Shown: positions 39,925 through 50,225, numbered from the stretch's first letter. The stretch is DNA of 64,000 nucleotides from Alphaproteobacteria bacterium (GCA_016124315.1 WGNW01000020.1:1-64000); one strand, 5' to 3'. Notes: a model not told the origin generated them from the letters alone. Program-made: numbers and translations.

Positions 39925-40734
39925 ATGGGACGTCTTGAGGGCAAGGCTGCGATCGTCATCGGCGCGTCGGAGCGCGGCAACATGGGCCAGGAGATCGCCC
40001 GCCGCTTTCGCGAGGAGGGCGCGCAGGTCACCGTCGCCAGCCGCAAGGGCGAGGAGCTGGCCCGGTTCGCCGGCGAGATCGGCGGCTTCTCCAAGACCTG
40101 CGACATCACCCGGCGCGACGACCTGCGGGAGCTTGCCCGGTTCGCCAAGGAGAAGATGGGTAAGGTCGACATCGCCGTGAATTCCACGGGGCTCGCCCTG
40201 GGCGGCCCGTTCCTCGAGTTCAGCGAGCAGGATCTGGACACCATCATCGCCCTGCAGTTCAAGGGATCGTTCTTCTTCCTGCAGGCCATGGTCGAGGCCA
40301 TGGACCAGGGCGGCTCGATCATCCAGATCAGCTCGGCGGTCGCCCAGCGGTCGACGACCGTGGACGGCGGCTACGAGGCCTATATGGGCACCAAGGCCGG
40401 CATCGACCACGTGGTCCGGGCGGTCGCCAACCAGTTCGGGCGGCAGGGCATCCGGGTCAACACCATCGCCGCCGGGCACACCGATACGCCCATGCACAAG
40501 GAGAACTTCGGCGGCGACATTCCCGACTGGATGAAGGCGGCCTTCGCCGACGCCACGCCCATGGGCCGCTACGGCACCTGCGAGGACATCGCCGCCGCCG
40601 CCGTGTTCCTGGCCAGCGACGAGTGCTTCATGACCGGCGAGGACCTGCAGGTGAACGGCGGCCTCACCCTGCGCCGCAATCCGCTGAAGGGCGATCTGGA
40701 GCGCTTCGAGCGCGAATGGCCGGCGCGGGGCTGA
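39925..40734 (+). CDS. SDR family oxidoreductase
   Basis: Rossmann start AIVIGASERGNMGQEIARRF; YMGTKAGIDHVVRAV. Confidence 0.9.
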   Translation: MGRLEGKAAIVIGASERGNMGQEIARRFREEGAQVTVASRKGEELARFAGEIGGFSKTCDITRRDDLRELARFAKEKMGKVDIAVNSTGLALGGPFLEFSEQDLDTIIALQFKGSFFFLQAMVEAMDQGGSIIQISSAVAQRSTTVDGGYEAYMGTKAGIDHVVRAVANQFGRQGIRVNTIAAGHTDTPMHKENFGGDIPDWMKAAFADATPMGRYGTCEDIAAAAVFLASDECFMTGEDLQVNGGLTLRRNPLKGDLERFEREWPARG

Positions 40735-40758
40735 GAGAACGGCGGGAAGACCAGGGGA

Positions 40759-42405
40759 ATGAGCATGCAGGAATTCGATGTGGTCGTGCTGGGTACCGGC
40801 GCGGCGGGGCTGACGGCTGCGATTCGCGCCCATGACGGCGGCGCCCGGGTCGGGGTGTTCGAGAAGGGCGACAAGCTGGGCGGCACCAGCGCCTGGTCGG
40901 GCGGGATGATCTGGATCCCGAACAACCACCACATGGCCGAGATCGGCGTGTCCGACAGCGCCGAGGACGCCATGACCTACATCATGTCGCTGTCTCACGG
41001 CATGATCGAGGAGGAACTGGCGCAGGCCTTCGTCGACACCGGCCCCGAGATGGTCCGCTGGATGGAGGAGCACACGCCGGTCCAGTTCCGCATCGTCGAG
41101 GGCTTTCCCGACTACCATCCGGAGTTTCCCTGCGGCAAGACCGAGGGCGGGCGGTCCATGGAGTGTCCGCTGTTCTCGTTCCGCGAACTGGGCGCGTGGG
41201 GCGACCGCATCACCCGCAGCTATTTCTTCACCCTGCCGCTCACCATGGCGGAGTCCACCATCGGCGGCGGCGTCTATGGCGGCGTTCCCGCCGAGGAGAT
41301 CGAGCGCCGCCAGGCGGCCGGGGAATGGGGCTGCGGCCACTCGCTGATCGGCCGGCTGCTGAAGGGCTGCCTCGACCGCGGCATCGAGCCGGTCACCGGT
41401 GCGCGGGCCGTCGAGCTGGTGATGGAGGACGGCCGCGTCGCCGGCGTTCGGTTCGAAGGCGCGGACGGGCCGTTCCAGGTGCGCAGCCGCGGCGGCGTCG
41501 TGCTGGCCACCGGCGGCTTCGAGTGGAATCCCGAGATGGTGAAGTCGTTCCTGCGCGGCCCGATGACCAGTCCGGTCTCCATTCCCACCAACACGGGCGA
41601 CGGCCTGAAGATGTCCATGAAGGCGGGCGCGTCGCTGGGCAACATGCGCGAGGCCTGGTGGATGCCGGCGGTCGAGATCCCCGGCGACCGGGGCGACGGC
41701 CGGCCGTTCCAGTACATCTTCCAGGGCGAGAGGGCGCGGCCCGGCGCCATCATGGTCAACCGCAAGGGCAGGCGGTTCACCAACGAGGCGGCCAACTACA
41801 ACGCCTTCGGCGCCGCTTTCCACGTGCAGGACGTGACCCACTTCGAATACGTCAACCTGCCGTGCTGGTCGATCTGCGACCAGGCCTGCATCGACACCTA
41901 CGGTTTCATCCGCACCACGCCGGGCGAGCCGGTGCTGGACTTCGTCACCCGCGCCGACAGCCTGGCCGAGCTGGCCGGCAAGCTGGGCATTCCGGCCGAC
42001 GCGCTGGAGGAGACCGTCGCCCGCTGGAACGCCAGCGTCGAGGCGGGCGGGGATCCCGACTTCGGCCGCGGCGACAGCGCCCAGGACAACTGGTGGGGCG
42101 ACGCGACCAAGCGCGGGCTGAAGGAGGCCACGCTGGGCAAGCTCACCAAGCCGCCGTTCTACGCCGTGGAGGTGGCCAGCGGCTCGCTCGGCACCAAGGG
42201 CGGCCCGAAGACCGACACCCAGGCGCGGGTGCTCGACCTGGACGGCGCGCCGATCCCCGGCCTCTACGCCGCCGGCAACGTCATGGCCTCGGCCATGGGC
42301 ATGACCTATGGCGGTGCCGGCGGCACGCTCGGCCCGGGCATGGTGTTCGGCTATCTCGCCGGGCGTCATGCCGCCGAGCGCACGGCAACCCTCGTCAATC
42401 GATAG
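40759..42405 (+). CDS. FAD-dependent oxidoreductase (3-ketosteroid-delta1-dehydrogenase/fumarate reductase-like)
   Basis: FDVVVLGTGAAGLTAAIRAHDGGARVGVFEKGDKLGGTSAWSGGMIWIP; YGGAGGTLGPGMVFGYLAGRHAA. Confidence 0.9.
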   Translation: MSMQEFDVVVLGTGAAGLTAAIRAHDGGARVGVFEKGDKLGGTSAWSGGMIWIPNNHHMAEIGVSDSAEDAMTYIMSLSHGMIEEELAQAFVDTGPEMVRWMEEHTPVQFRIVEGFPDYHPEFPCGKTEGGRSMECPLFSFRELGAWGDRITRSYFFTLPLTMAESTIGGGVYGGVPAEEIERRQAAGEWGCGHSLIGRLLKGCLDRGIEPVTGARAVELVMEDGRVAGVRFEGADGPFQVRSRGGVVLATGGFEWNPEMVKSFLRGPMTSPVSIPTNTGDGLKMSMKAGASLGNMREAWWMPAVEIPGDRGDGRPFQYIFQGERARPGAIMVNRKGRRFTNEAANYNAFGAAFHVQDVTHFEYVNLPCWSICDQACIDTYGFIRTTPGEPVLDFVTRADSLAELAGKLGIPADALEETVARWNASVEAGGDPDFGRGDSAQDNWWGDATKRGLKEATLGKLTKPPFYAVEVASGSLGTKGGPKTDTQARVLDLDGAPIPGLYAAGNVMASAMGMTYGGAGGTLGPGMVFGYLAGRHAAERTATLVNR

Positions 42406-42433
42406 CCGTCGGCCACGGATCGGGGAGGAAACG

Positions 42434-43324
42434 GTGCAGCGCTGGACGATCGGAGACGTCACCATCACCCAGGTGGTGGAAACCACCTTCCAGGGGCTGG
42501 AGGGCTTCCTGCCCGACGCCACGCCCGAGGCGGTGCTGCCGCTCGATTGGCTGCGGCCCCATTTCATCACCGAGGAGGGCATCCTCCGGTTCAGCATCCA
42601 CGCCTTCGTGATCGACACCGGCCGGCGCCGGATCATCGTCGACACCTGCGTCGGCAACCACAAGCCGCGGGAATTCTTCCCCGACTGGCACATGCTCCAG
42701 ACCGACTTCCTGCGCAGGCTCGAGGACGCCGGCTATCCGCGCGAAAGCATCGACACCGCGCTGTGCACCCATCTCCACCTGGATCACGTGGGCTGGAACA
42801 CCATGCTGGTGGACGGCGAGTGGGTGCCGACGTTCCCGAACGCCCGCTATCTCATCGAGCGCACGGAACTGGCCTACACGGACGGCGGATCGGACGACGC
42901 CGAGATGGAGCCGTGGCTGCGCGACATGAACGCGACCGTCATCGCCGATTCCATCCGTCCGGTGATGGACGCCGGGCTGGTCGACCGGGTCGGGTCCGAC
43001 CACCGCATCTGCGACGAGGTCGAGCTGGTGCCGACGCCGGGGCACACCATCGGTCACGTGAGCGTCAGGGTCGCCTCGCGGGGCGCGTCGGCGCTGATCA
43101 CCGGCGACTTCATCCACCATCCCTGCCAGCTCGCTCATCCCGAGTGGTCGGTGACCACCGACTACGATCCGGCCCAGTCCGTGGTCACCCGCCGGGCGCG
43201 GTTCTCAGAGGTGGCCGACACGCCGACGCTGGTGCTGGGCACCCATTGGCCGGTGCCGAGCGCGGGCTACGTGGCGCGCAGCGGAGACGCCTGGCGTCTC
43301 GACGTCGAGGGAGGGAAGGAATGA
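42434..43324 (+). CDS. Metallo-beta-lactamase fold hydrolase
   Basis: THLHLDHVGWN HxHxDH motif; TPGHTIGHVSV; GTG start. Confidence 0.9.
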   Translation: MQRWTIGDVTITQVVETTFQGLEGFLPDATPEAVLPLDWLRPHFITEEGILRFSIHAFVIDTGRRRIIVDTCVGNHKPREFFPDWHMLQTDFLRRLEDAGYPRESIDTALCTHLHLDHVGWNTMLVDGEWVPTFPNARYLIERTELAYTDGGSDDAEMEPWLRDMNATVIADSIRPVMDAGLVDRVGSDHRICDEVELVPTPGHTIGHVSVRVASRGASALITGDFIHHPCQLAHPEWSVTTDYDPAQSVVTRRARFSEVADTPTLVLGTHWPVPSAGYVARSGDAWRLDVEGGKE

Positions 43325-43665
43325 TCATCGCCACCGGCCTCATCCGTGTCGCGCCGGCGCAGGTCCATGCGGTCCTCGCCGACCTGCGCGCCGGCATCGC
43401 CTACTCCCTCCAGGAGGACGGCTGCCGGTTCTACACCTTCGCGCTGGAGGACGAGGCGGCCGGCAGCATCCTCACCCTGCAGATCTGGCGCGACGAGGAG
43501 GCGCTGGCGGCGCATCTGTGCAACCCGCACATCCGGAGCCTGCTGGCCAAGTGGGACGGCCAGCTGGACGTCCACACCAAAATCTACGACGCCGACCACG
43601 AGCGCCCCGTCGGCGACTGGCGCAACCCCGAGCTCGGTCCGATGATCGCGGCCAGCCGCAGGTAG
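43321..43665 (+). CDS. Antibiotic biosynthesis monooxygenase (ABM)-like domain protein
   Basis: ATGA overlap with the MBL gene; DGCRFYTFALEDEAAGSILTLQIWRDEEALAAH. Confidence 0.8.
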   Translation: MIIATGLIRVAPAQVHAVLADLRAGIAYSLQEDGCRFYTFALEDEAAGSILTLQIWRDEEALAAHLCNPHIRSLLAKWDGQLDVHTKIYDADHERPVGDWRNPELGPMIAASRR

Positions 43666-43746
43666 CGGTTCCCTCGCCGGTGGACTGGCCGGCGACGGCG
43701 GCTATGATGAGCGCCGAATGACCATCGCTCTAGGGGAGCACAAGCA

Positions 43747-45018
43747 ATGTCGCAGTGTCCGTTCGCGAAGCCGCAGGACATCAATTTCATGGATCCCGTC
43801 GTCCAGGAGAACTGGTTCGACGCCTATAGCGTGCTGCACCGGGACGCGCCGGTCTACCACATGGCCGACCTGGGCATGTACATCGTCACCAAGTACGACG
43901 ACCTGGACCGGGTGCTGAAGGATCCGGTGACGTTCCCCAACGACTATTCGGCCGAGGCGCAGGAGACGCTGATCCAGCATCCCGAGGCGCAGGAGCTCTA
44001 CCACACCGAAGGCTGGCCGCGGCTGATGCCGCTGTCCACCAACCTGCCGGAGCACCGCTCGTTCCGCGGCCTGATCGACCCGTTCTTCACCGCCACGGCG
44101 GTGCGCAAGCGCGAGGCGCTGGTCCAGGAGCGGGTCGACGAACTGATCGACAGCTGGATCGACCGCGGCGAGATCGAGTTCATCAAGGAATTCGCCGAGC
44201 CGCTGCCCATGGCGATCATCGCCGAGGCGCTCGGCTTCCCGCGCGTCGACCTGCCGTCGCTCAAGCGCTGGTCGGCCGCCTGGGTGAAGCCCTGGTCCCG
44301 CGGCCTGACGCTGGACGAGGAGAAGGAGTGCGTCCGCACCCATATCGAGTTCCAGCACTACATCCACGAGACCATCCAGCGGAAGCGCGGCAATCCGACG
44401 GACGACGTGATCAGCCACCTGGCGACCACCGACTACGACGATCCGCTCACCGGCGAGAGCCGCAAGCTGACCGACCCGGAGATCATCGGCATCAGCGATC
44501 ACCTGCTCACCGGCGGCAACGAGACCACCACCTTCGCGCTGGCCAGCGGACTCTGGCTGCTGTTCCGCTACCCGGACGTGTACGAGGAGCTGAAGGCGGA
44601 CCGCTCCAAGGTGCGCATCTTCGTCGAGGAGGCGCTGCGCATCGAATCGCCCACCCAGGGGCTGATGCGCATCGCCGCCGAGGACGTGTCGCTGCGCGGC
44701 GTCGACATTCCCAAGGGCGCGGTCGTCCACGTGCGCTACGGCGCCGGCAACCGCGATCCCGAGCGTTATCCGGATCCGGAGCGGCCGGACCTCAATCGCC
44801 GCGCCTCGGCGGCGCACCTGGCCTTCGGCATCGGCGAGCACATCTGCCCCGGCGCCGCGCTCAGCCGGTTCGAGCAGAACCTCGCCTGGAACGCGCTGCT
44901 CGACCGGCTCGACAACATCCGGCCGGTGCCCGAGAAGGACGACTACACCCACCTGCCGGGCTTCTGGCTGCGGGCGCTCAAGCAGATCCACATGCGCTTC
45001 GAGCCAGCCGTCCGGTAG
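43747..45018 (+). CDS. Cytochrome P450
   Basis: Heme loop FGIGEHICPGAALSR; LLTGGNETTT I-helix; EEALRIESP ExxR. Confidence 0.96.
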   Translation: MSQCPFAKPQDINFMDPVVQENWFDAYSVLHRDAPVYHMADLGMYIVTKYDDLDRVLKDPVTFPNDYSAEAQETLIQHPEAQELYHTEGWPRLMPLSTNLPEHRSFRGLIDPFFTATAVRKREALVQERVDELIDSWIDRGEIEFIKEFAEPLPMAIIAEALGFPRVDLPSLKRWSAAWVKPWSRGLTLDEEKECVRTHIEFQHYIHETIQRKRGNPTDDVISHLATTDYDDPLTGESRKLTDPEIIGISDHLLTGGNETTTFALASGLWLLFRYPDVYEELKADRSKVRIFVEEALRIESPTQGLMRIAAEDVSLRGVDIPKGAVVHVRYGAGNRDPERYPDPERPDLNRRASAAHLAFGIGEHICPGAALSRFEQNLAWNALLDRLDNIRPVPEKDDYTHLPGFWLRALKQIHMRFEPAVR

Positions 45019-45030
45019 TCCGGAGGCGGC

Positions 45031-45246
45031 TCAGCCGCGACGGACGGGCAGCCAGAAATATTCAGGATCGCCGGTCAGCGTCTCGGCCATGCCGTCGATG
45101 GCGGTGATCACGTAGCGGGTCTGGGCGTAGAGCGGGCTGTCGCAGGGCGTGCGCCGGCGCAGCGCGGCGAGCGCCTCCCGGCCGCGCCGCAGGCCCGCCA
45201 GGGTCTGCTGGATATCGTCCTCGCCAAGCATCTGGGTTCCGTACAT
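45031..45246 (-). CDS. Small hypothetical protein
   Basis: 71-aa ORF MYGTQMLGEDDIQQTLAGLRRGREALAALRRR... Confidence 0.5.
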   Translation of the reverse strand: MYGTQMLGEDDIQQTLAGLRRGREALAALRRRTPCDSPLYAQTRYVITAIDGMAETLTGDPEYFWLPVRRG

Positions 45247-45343
45247 CGACGACTCCTTGTTCGTGTTTTGTTCATGTTGATTGCGGATCGCCGGCGAGTC
45301 AAACGCGAAAGGGCGAAGGCGCGGCCCCGAAGGAGCGACGGTC

Positions 45344-46261
45344 ATGGAAGGCGCGAACGGGAACGGACGATGGGTGCTGGTCTGCCACGGCGGCGCCGGG
45401 CGGTTGAGGCGAGAGGCGAACGGCGGCGAGCTTGAGGAGATGCGGGCGGCGCTGCGCCGGGCCCTGTCTGACGGCGCCGAAATCCTGCGGGCCGGCGGCC
45501 AGGCCCTCGACGCCGTGCAACGCGCCGTCAGGGTCATGGAGGATTGCCCGCTGCTCAACGCGGGCCGCGGCTCGGTGCTGAACGAGGACGGCTTCGTCGA
45601 ACTGGACGCGGCGCTGATGAACGGCGCCGACCGGGCGGCGGGCGCGGTGGCGGCGGTCCGCACCGTTTGCAATCCCGTCGACCTGGCCCGCGAGGTGATG
45701 CGGTCGAGCCCCCACGTGCTGCTCGTCGGCGATGGCGCCGAGCGCTTCGCCGCGGAGCGGGGAGTGGCGCTCATGTCGCCGGACTACTTCATCACGCCGC
45801 AGCGCCGTCGTGAACTCGCCCGCAGGCGACAGGGCGCCGTGCCGGAGGACGGCTCGTCCAAGGGCACGGTCGGCGCGGTCGCGCTGGACCGCAGCGGCAA
45901 CCTCGCCGCGGCCACCTCCACCGGCGGCATGACCGGCAAGCGGGTCGGCCGCGTCGGGGACACGCCGCTGGTCGGCGCCGGCACCTACGCCGAGAACGGC
46001 GTCTGCGCCGTCTCGGCCACCGGGGACGGGGAATATTTCATCCGCGCGACGGCCGCGGCGGCTGTCGCGTCGAGGCTTCGCTACGGCGGTGAGGAGCTGT
46101 CGTCGGCCGCCCGGGCGGTGATCGACGAGATCGCCGGCATGGGCGGGGAAGGCGGCCTCATCGCCGTCGATGCCGCGGGCAATCTGGCCATGCCGTTTTC
46201 TGCCGAGGCCATGCTGCGCGGCTGCGCGGGGCAGGATCGTCCGCCCGAAGTCTGGCTTTAG
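45344..46261 (+). CDS. Isoaspartyl peptidase/L-asparaginase (Ntn hydrolase)
   Basis: VCHGGAG; LNAGRGSVLNEDGFVELDAALMNG; SSKGTVGAVALDRSGNLAAATSTGGMTGKRVGRVGDTPLVGAGTYA nucleophile region. Confidence 0.93.
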   Translation: MEGANGNGRWVLVCHGGAGRLRREANGGELEEMRAALRRALSDGAEILRAGGQALDAVQRAVRVMEDCPLLNAGRGSVLNEDGFVELDAALMNGADRAAGAVAAVRTVCNPVDLAREVMRSSPHVLLVGDGAERFAAERGVALMSPDYFITPQRRRELARRRQGAVPEDGSSKGTVGAVALDRSGNLAAATSTGGMTGKRVGRVGDTPLVGAGTYAENGVCAVSATGDGEYFIRATAAAAVASRLRYGGEELSSAARAVIDEIAGMGGEGGLIAVDAAGNLAMPFSAEAMLRGCAGQDRPPEVWL

Positions 46262-46378
46262 GACTCCACACGGCGGCGCCCGCGCCGATAGATGTACATG
46301 TTAATGGTACGCTAATATATTACTTCACGGGCGGCCGCCGGGGAGCCGCTTCGGACCGATGAAAAAAGGGGAGTATCC

Positions 46379-47278
46379 ATGAGCCTGTGCAAGGACCGGG
46401 TTGCGATCGTCACCGGCGCCGGCCGCGGCGTCGGCCGCGCCTATGCCCTGATGCTGGCGCGCCACGGCGCAAAGGTACTGGTCAACGACCTGGGCTCCGC
46501 GTCCGACGGCATGGGCGCCGACCAGGCCCCGGCGCAGCAGGTGGCCGACGAGATCCGCGCCATGGGCGGCGAGGCCGTCGCCGACACCACCGACGTGGCC
46601 GACTGGGAGGGCGCCGAGCGGATGATCCGCGCCGCCGTCGACGCGTTCGGGCGGCTCGACGTGCTGATCAACAACGCCGGGATCCTGCGCGACCGGATGC
46701 TGGTCAACATGACCGAAGACGAGTGGGACACCATCATCCGGGTGCACCTCAAGGGCACCTTCGCGCCCACCCACCATGCGGCCAACTACTGGCGGCTGCA
46801 GCACAAGACCGGCAATCCGGTCGACGCGCGGGTGATCAACACCACCTCCCATTCCGCCCTGTTCGCCAATATCGGCCAGGCCAACTACGCCGCCGCCAAG
46901 GCCGGCATCGCCACCTTCTCGCTGGTGGCGGCCCGCGAGCTGCAGCGCTACGGCGTCACCGTCAACGCGCTGGCGCCCCGCGCCAACACAAGGCTGACCG
47001 AGGGGCTGAGGGAATGGACGCCGGAGGAGGAGGAACGGCGCCGGCCGGAGTGGATCGCCGCGCTGGTCACCTGGCTGGCCAGCCCGGAATCCCGGAACGT
47101 CAGCGGCCGGGTGTTCGAGGCCTGGGGCGGCGGCTACACGGTGGCCGAGAGCTGGCAGCACGGGCCGATCGCGCCCGCCTCCAAGGATCCCGCCGAACTG
47201 GGCCCGCGGATCTCCGGGATCGTCAAGCACGCCCGGTCGAACGCGGGCATCGACCGGGATGTCTGGCTCGATCCCTGA
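46379..47278 (+). CDS. SDR family oxidoreductase (MFE-2/HSD17B4-like)
   Basis: VTGAGRGVGRAYALMLARHGAKVLVNDLG; YAAAKAGIATFS. Confidence 0.92.
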   Translation: MSLCKDRVAIVTGAGRGVGRAYALMLARHGAKVLVNDLGSASDGMGADQAPAQQVADEIRAMGGEAVADTTDVADWEGAERMIRAAVDAFGRLDVLINNAGILRDRMLVNMTEDEWDTIIRVHLKGTFAPTHHAANYWRLQHKTGNPVDARVINTTSHSALFANIGQANYAAAKAGIATFSLVAARELQRYGVTVNALAPRANTRLTEGLREWTPEEEERRRPEWIAALVTWLASPESRNVSGRVFEAWGGGYTVAESWQHGPIAPASKDPAELGPRISGIVKHARSNAGIDRDVWLDP

Positions 47279-47294
47279 GCCCGAGGTCTTTCAC

Positions 47295-48857
47295 GTGAGC
47301 ATCCGGCCCATGTCCCATCCCGCCCAGATCGCGGCGCGCCATCCGGACCGGCCGGCGCTGATCATGGCCGAAGGCGGCGAGGTGCTGACCTACGGGATGC
47401 TGGCGGAGCGCGCCAACCGGGCGGCGCACCTGTTCCGGGAGCTGGGGCTGCGGCGCGGCGACACCGTCGCCTTCCTGCTGGAGAACCACATCCGCTATCC
47501 CGAGCTGTGCTGGGCCGCCAAGGAGGCCGGGCTCTACTACGTATGCGTCAGCACCCAGCTCACCTTGGACGACCTCGTCTACCTAGTGCGCAACAGCGGT
47601 GCCCGCCTGCTGGTGTCGAGCGCGGCGCTGGCCGAACGCGCCAATGCGCTGGCGGCGCGGCTCGAGGGCACGCTGTCGCTGCTGATGGTCGACGGCGCCC
47701 GGCCGCCCTTCGCCTCCTACGAGGAAGCCCTGGTCCGCCAGCCGTCGACGCCGCTGCCGGACCGGACGCGCGGCGCCTCCATGCTCTATTCGTCCGGCAC
47801 CACGGGCCGGCCGAAGGGCGTCAAGGTGCCGCTGACGGACGCGCCGCCGGAGGAGCCGCCGCGCCGGCAGGCGCTGCTGGAGCGCGATTTCGGCTTCCGG
47901 GAGGGCATGGTCTTCGTCAATCCCGGCCCGTTCTACCACGCGGCGCCGCTGCGCATGATGATGGCGGTCCAGCGTCTCGGCGGCACGGCCATTGGGTTCC
48001 GCGCCTTCGATCCGCTGGCCACGCTCGCCGCCATCGAACGTTATCGGGCGACCCACGGCTTCTTCGTCCCGACCATGTTCATCCGCATGCTCCGCCTCGC
48101 CGAGGCGGAGCGGCGCCGCTACGACCTGTCGAGCATGGAGGCTACCGTCCATGGCGGCGCACCCTGCGCCCCCAGCGTCAAGCAGGCGATGATCGACTGG
48201 TGGGGACCGGTGATCTACGAGGTCTATGGCGGCACCGAGGGTCTGGGCTACGCCACCATCTCGCCGGAGGAATGGCTGGCCCATCCAGGCTCGGTCGGCC
48301 GTCCCGCCGCCGGCTCGCGGCTGCGCATCCTTGACGAGGACGGCACCGTCCTCGGCCCGGGCCGGACCGGCCGCGTATTCTTCAACAACGGCTACCGCTT
48401 CGCCTATCACGGCGACAGCGGCGGCGACGCGCCGACCCATGACGCCGAGGGGTTCGCCACCTTCGGCGACGTGGGCTACGTGGATGAGGACGGCTATCTC
48501 TACCTCACCGACCGCTACGCCAACATGATTGTCAGCGGCGGCGTGAACATCTATCCGCAGGAGGCGGAGAACGTGCTGATCGGTCATCCCATGGTCGGCG
48601 ACGTCGCCGTCATCGGCGTGCCCGACGAGGAGTTCGGCGAGCAAGTGAAGGCCGTCGTGGTGCCGCGCACTCCGCCCGCCGATCCGGACGCGCTCGCCGC
48701 CGAGCTGGTCGCCTATTGCCGGGCGCGTCTCAGCCCCATCAAGTGTCCACGGTCCGTCGACTTCGCCGCCGAGCTGCCGCGCAGCGACGCCGGCAAGCTG
48801 CTCAAGCGGGTGCTCAAGGAGCGCTATTGGGCGGGCCACGCTTCGTTCATTCTGTGA
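47295..48857 (+). CDS. AMP-dependent acyl-CoA synthetase
   Basis: SMLYSSGTTGRPKGVKVPL; YEVYGGTEGLGYATI; SDAGKLLKRVLKERYW; start may be 47310. Confidence 0.92.
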   Translation: MSIRPMSHPAQIAARHPDRPALIMAEGGEVLTYGMLAERANRAAHLFRELGLRRGDTVAFLLENHIRYPELCWAAKEAGLYYVCVSTQLTLDDLVYLVRNSGARLLVSSAALAERANALAARLEGTLSLLMVDGARPPFASYEEALVRQPSTPLPDRTRGASMLYSSGTTGRPKGVKVPLTDAPPEEPPRRQALLERDFGFREGMVFVNPGPFYHAAPLRMMMAVQRLGGTAIGFRAFDPLATLAAIERYRATHGFFVPTMFIRMLRLAEAERRRYDLSSMEATVHGGAPCAPSVKQAMIDWWGPVIYEVYGGTEGLGYATISPEEWLAHPGSVGRPAAGSRLRILDEDGTVLGPGRTGRVFFNNGYRFAYHGDSGGDAPTHDAEGFATFGDVGYVDEDGYLYLTDRYANMIVSGGVNIYPQEAENVLIGHPMVGDVAVIGVPDEEFGEQVKAVVVPRTPPADPDALAAELVAYCRARLSPIKCPRSVDFAAELPRSDAGKLLKRVLKERYWAGHASFIL

Positions 48858-48885
48858 GTTGGTCCGGCGGGGAAGGGAGCAGACC

Positions 48886-49344
48886 ATGCCAGGCTTGTAT
48901 TTCGACGAACTCCGGGTCGGCCAGCGCTTCGAGCACCCGATCAGCCGGACCGTGACCGAGGCCGACAACCTGATCTTCAGCGCGCTCACCCACAATCCGG
49001 CGCTGCTGCACCTGGACGAGGAATATTGCCGCACCCAGACCGAATACGGCCAGCGGCTGGTGAACAGCTGCTTTACCCTCGGCCTGATGGTCGGCATCTC
49101 GGTGGGCGACACCACGCTGGGCACGGCCGTGGCCAATCTGGGCTGGGACGAGGTGCGTTTTCCCCGGCCGGTCTTCGTCGGCGACACGCTGCGCATCGAG
49201 ACCGAGGTCGTCGAGCTGCGCGACAGCCGGTCCCGGCCGGACCAGGGCATCGTCACCTTCCTCCACCAGGCCTTCAACCAGCGCGGCGAGCTGGTCGCCC
49301 ATTGCCGGCGTTCAGGCCTGCAGCGCAAGAGGCCGGCGCCGTGA
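48886..49344 (+). CDS. MaoC-family dehydratase
   Basis: YFDELRVGQRFEHPISRTVTEADNLIFSALTHNPALLHLDEEY hotdog-fold motif. Confidence 0.9.
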   Translation: MPGLYFDELRVGQRFEHPISRTVTEADNLIFSALTHNPALLHLDEEYCRTQTEYGQRLVNSCFTLGLMVGISVGDTTLGTAVANLGWDEVRFPRPVFVGDTLRIETEVVELRDSRSRPDQGIVTFLHQAFNQRGELVAHCRRSGLQRKRPAP

Positions 49345-50225
49345 CCATCCGCTCCTTCATGTTCGTCCCCGGCGACAGCGAGAAGAAGCTGGGCAAGGCA
49401 GACGCGCTGGGCGCCGACGCGCTGATCCTCGACCTGGAGGACGCGGTTGCGCCCGCCCGCAAGCCGGCGGCGCGGGAGATGGTTCCGGCTTTCCTCGCCG
49501 CCCGGCCTCCGGCGGCGCGGCAGGCGCAGCTTTGGGTCCGCATCAACCCGCTGGCGACGCCCGAGGCGCTGGCCGACCTGGCGGCGGTGGTGCCCGCCGC
49601 GCCCGACGGGATCATGATCCCCAAGGCCGACGGCCCGGCGGACGTGGCGCGCCTGAGCCATTACCTGGACGCGCTCGAGGTCCAGGCCGGCCTGGAGCGC
49701 GGCGGCATCCGCATCCTGCCCGTCGCCACGGAGACGGCGAAGGCGCCGTTCGCCCTGGGCGACTATGCCGCCGCCCGGCTGGAGCGGCTCTACGGGCTGA
49801 CCTGGGGCGCCGAGGACCTGAGCTCGGCCATCGGCGCCAGCGGCAACCTGGGGCCCGACGGAGAGTGGACGCTCACCTACCGGCTGGTGCGCTCGCTCAC
49901 CCTGCTGGGCGCCCATGCCGCCGGCGTGGAGGCGGTCGAGACGCTCTATGTGGACTTCGGCGATCCGGACGGGCTGCTGGCGTCGTCGCGGGCGGCGCGG
50001 GCGGAGGGCTTCAGCGGCCGCATCGCCATCCATCCCTCCCAGGTCGCGGCGATCAACGAGGCGTTCACGCCGTCGGTGGCGGAAGTCGACGGCGCGCGCC
50101 GAGTCATCGCCGCCTTCGAGGCCGAGCCCGACGCCGGCACCGTCCAGCTCGACGGCCGGATGCTCGACATCCCCCATCTCAACCAGGCGCGCCGCACGCT
50201 CGCCACCCATGAGAAATACCGCTGA
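49341..50225 (+). CDS. CoA ester lyase (HpcH/HpaI/CitE family)
   Basis: RSFMFVPGDSEKKLGKADALGADALILDLEDAVAPARKPAAR; IAIHPSQVAAINEAFTPS. Confidence 0.93.
   Translation: MTIRSFMFVPGDSEKKLGKADALGADALILDLEDAVAPARKPAAREMVPAFLAARPPAARQAQLWVRINPLATPEALADLAAVVPAAPDGIMIPKADGPADVARLSHYLDALEVQAGLERGGIRILPVATETAKAPFALGDYAAARLERLYGLTWGAEDLSSAIGASGNLGPDGEWTLTYRLVRSLTLLGAHAAGVEAVETLYVDFGDPDGLLASSRAARAEGFSGRIAIHPSQVAAINEAFTPSVAEVDGARRVIAAFEAEPDAGTVQLDGRMLDIPHLNQARRTLATHEKYR

Noticed and set aside
38404-42693. 1429-aa open frame on the minus strand
   Set aside because: Antisense shadow of the Rieske, SDR and FAD genes; composition (Gly/Ala/Arg/His-rich, no motifs) is typical of GC-rich reverse-strand ORFs.
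45257-45283. TTGTTCGTGTTTTGTTCATGTTG as a fourth copy of the TTGTTCA operator
   Set aside because: Only direct half-sites; lacks the inverted TGAACAA arm at the correct spacing and a TTGACA box.
46288-46325. GTACATGTTAATGGTAC as a MarR operator
   Set aside because: Only the outer four bases are symmetric; too weak to call without binding or conservation data.
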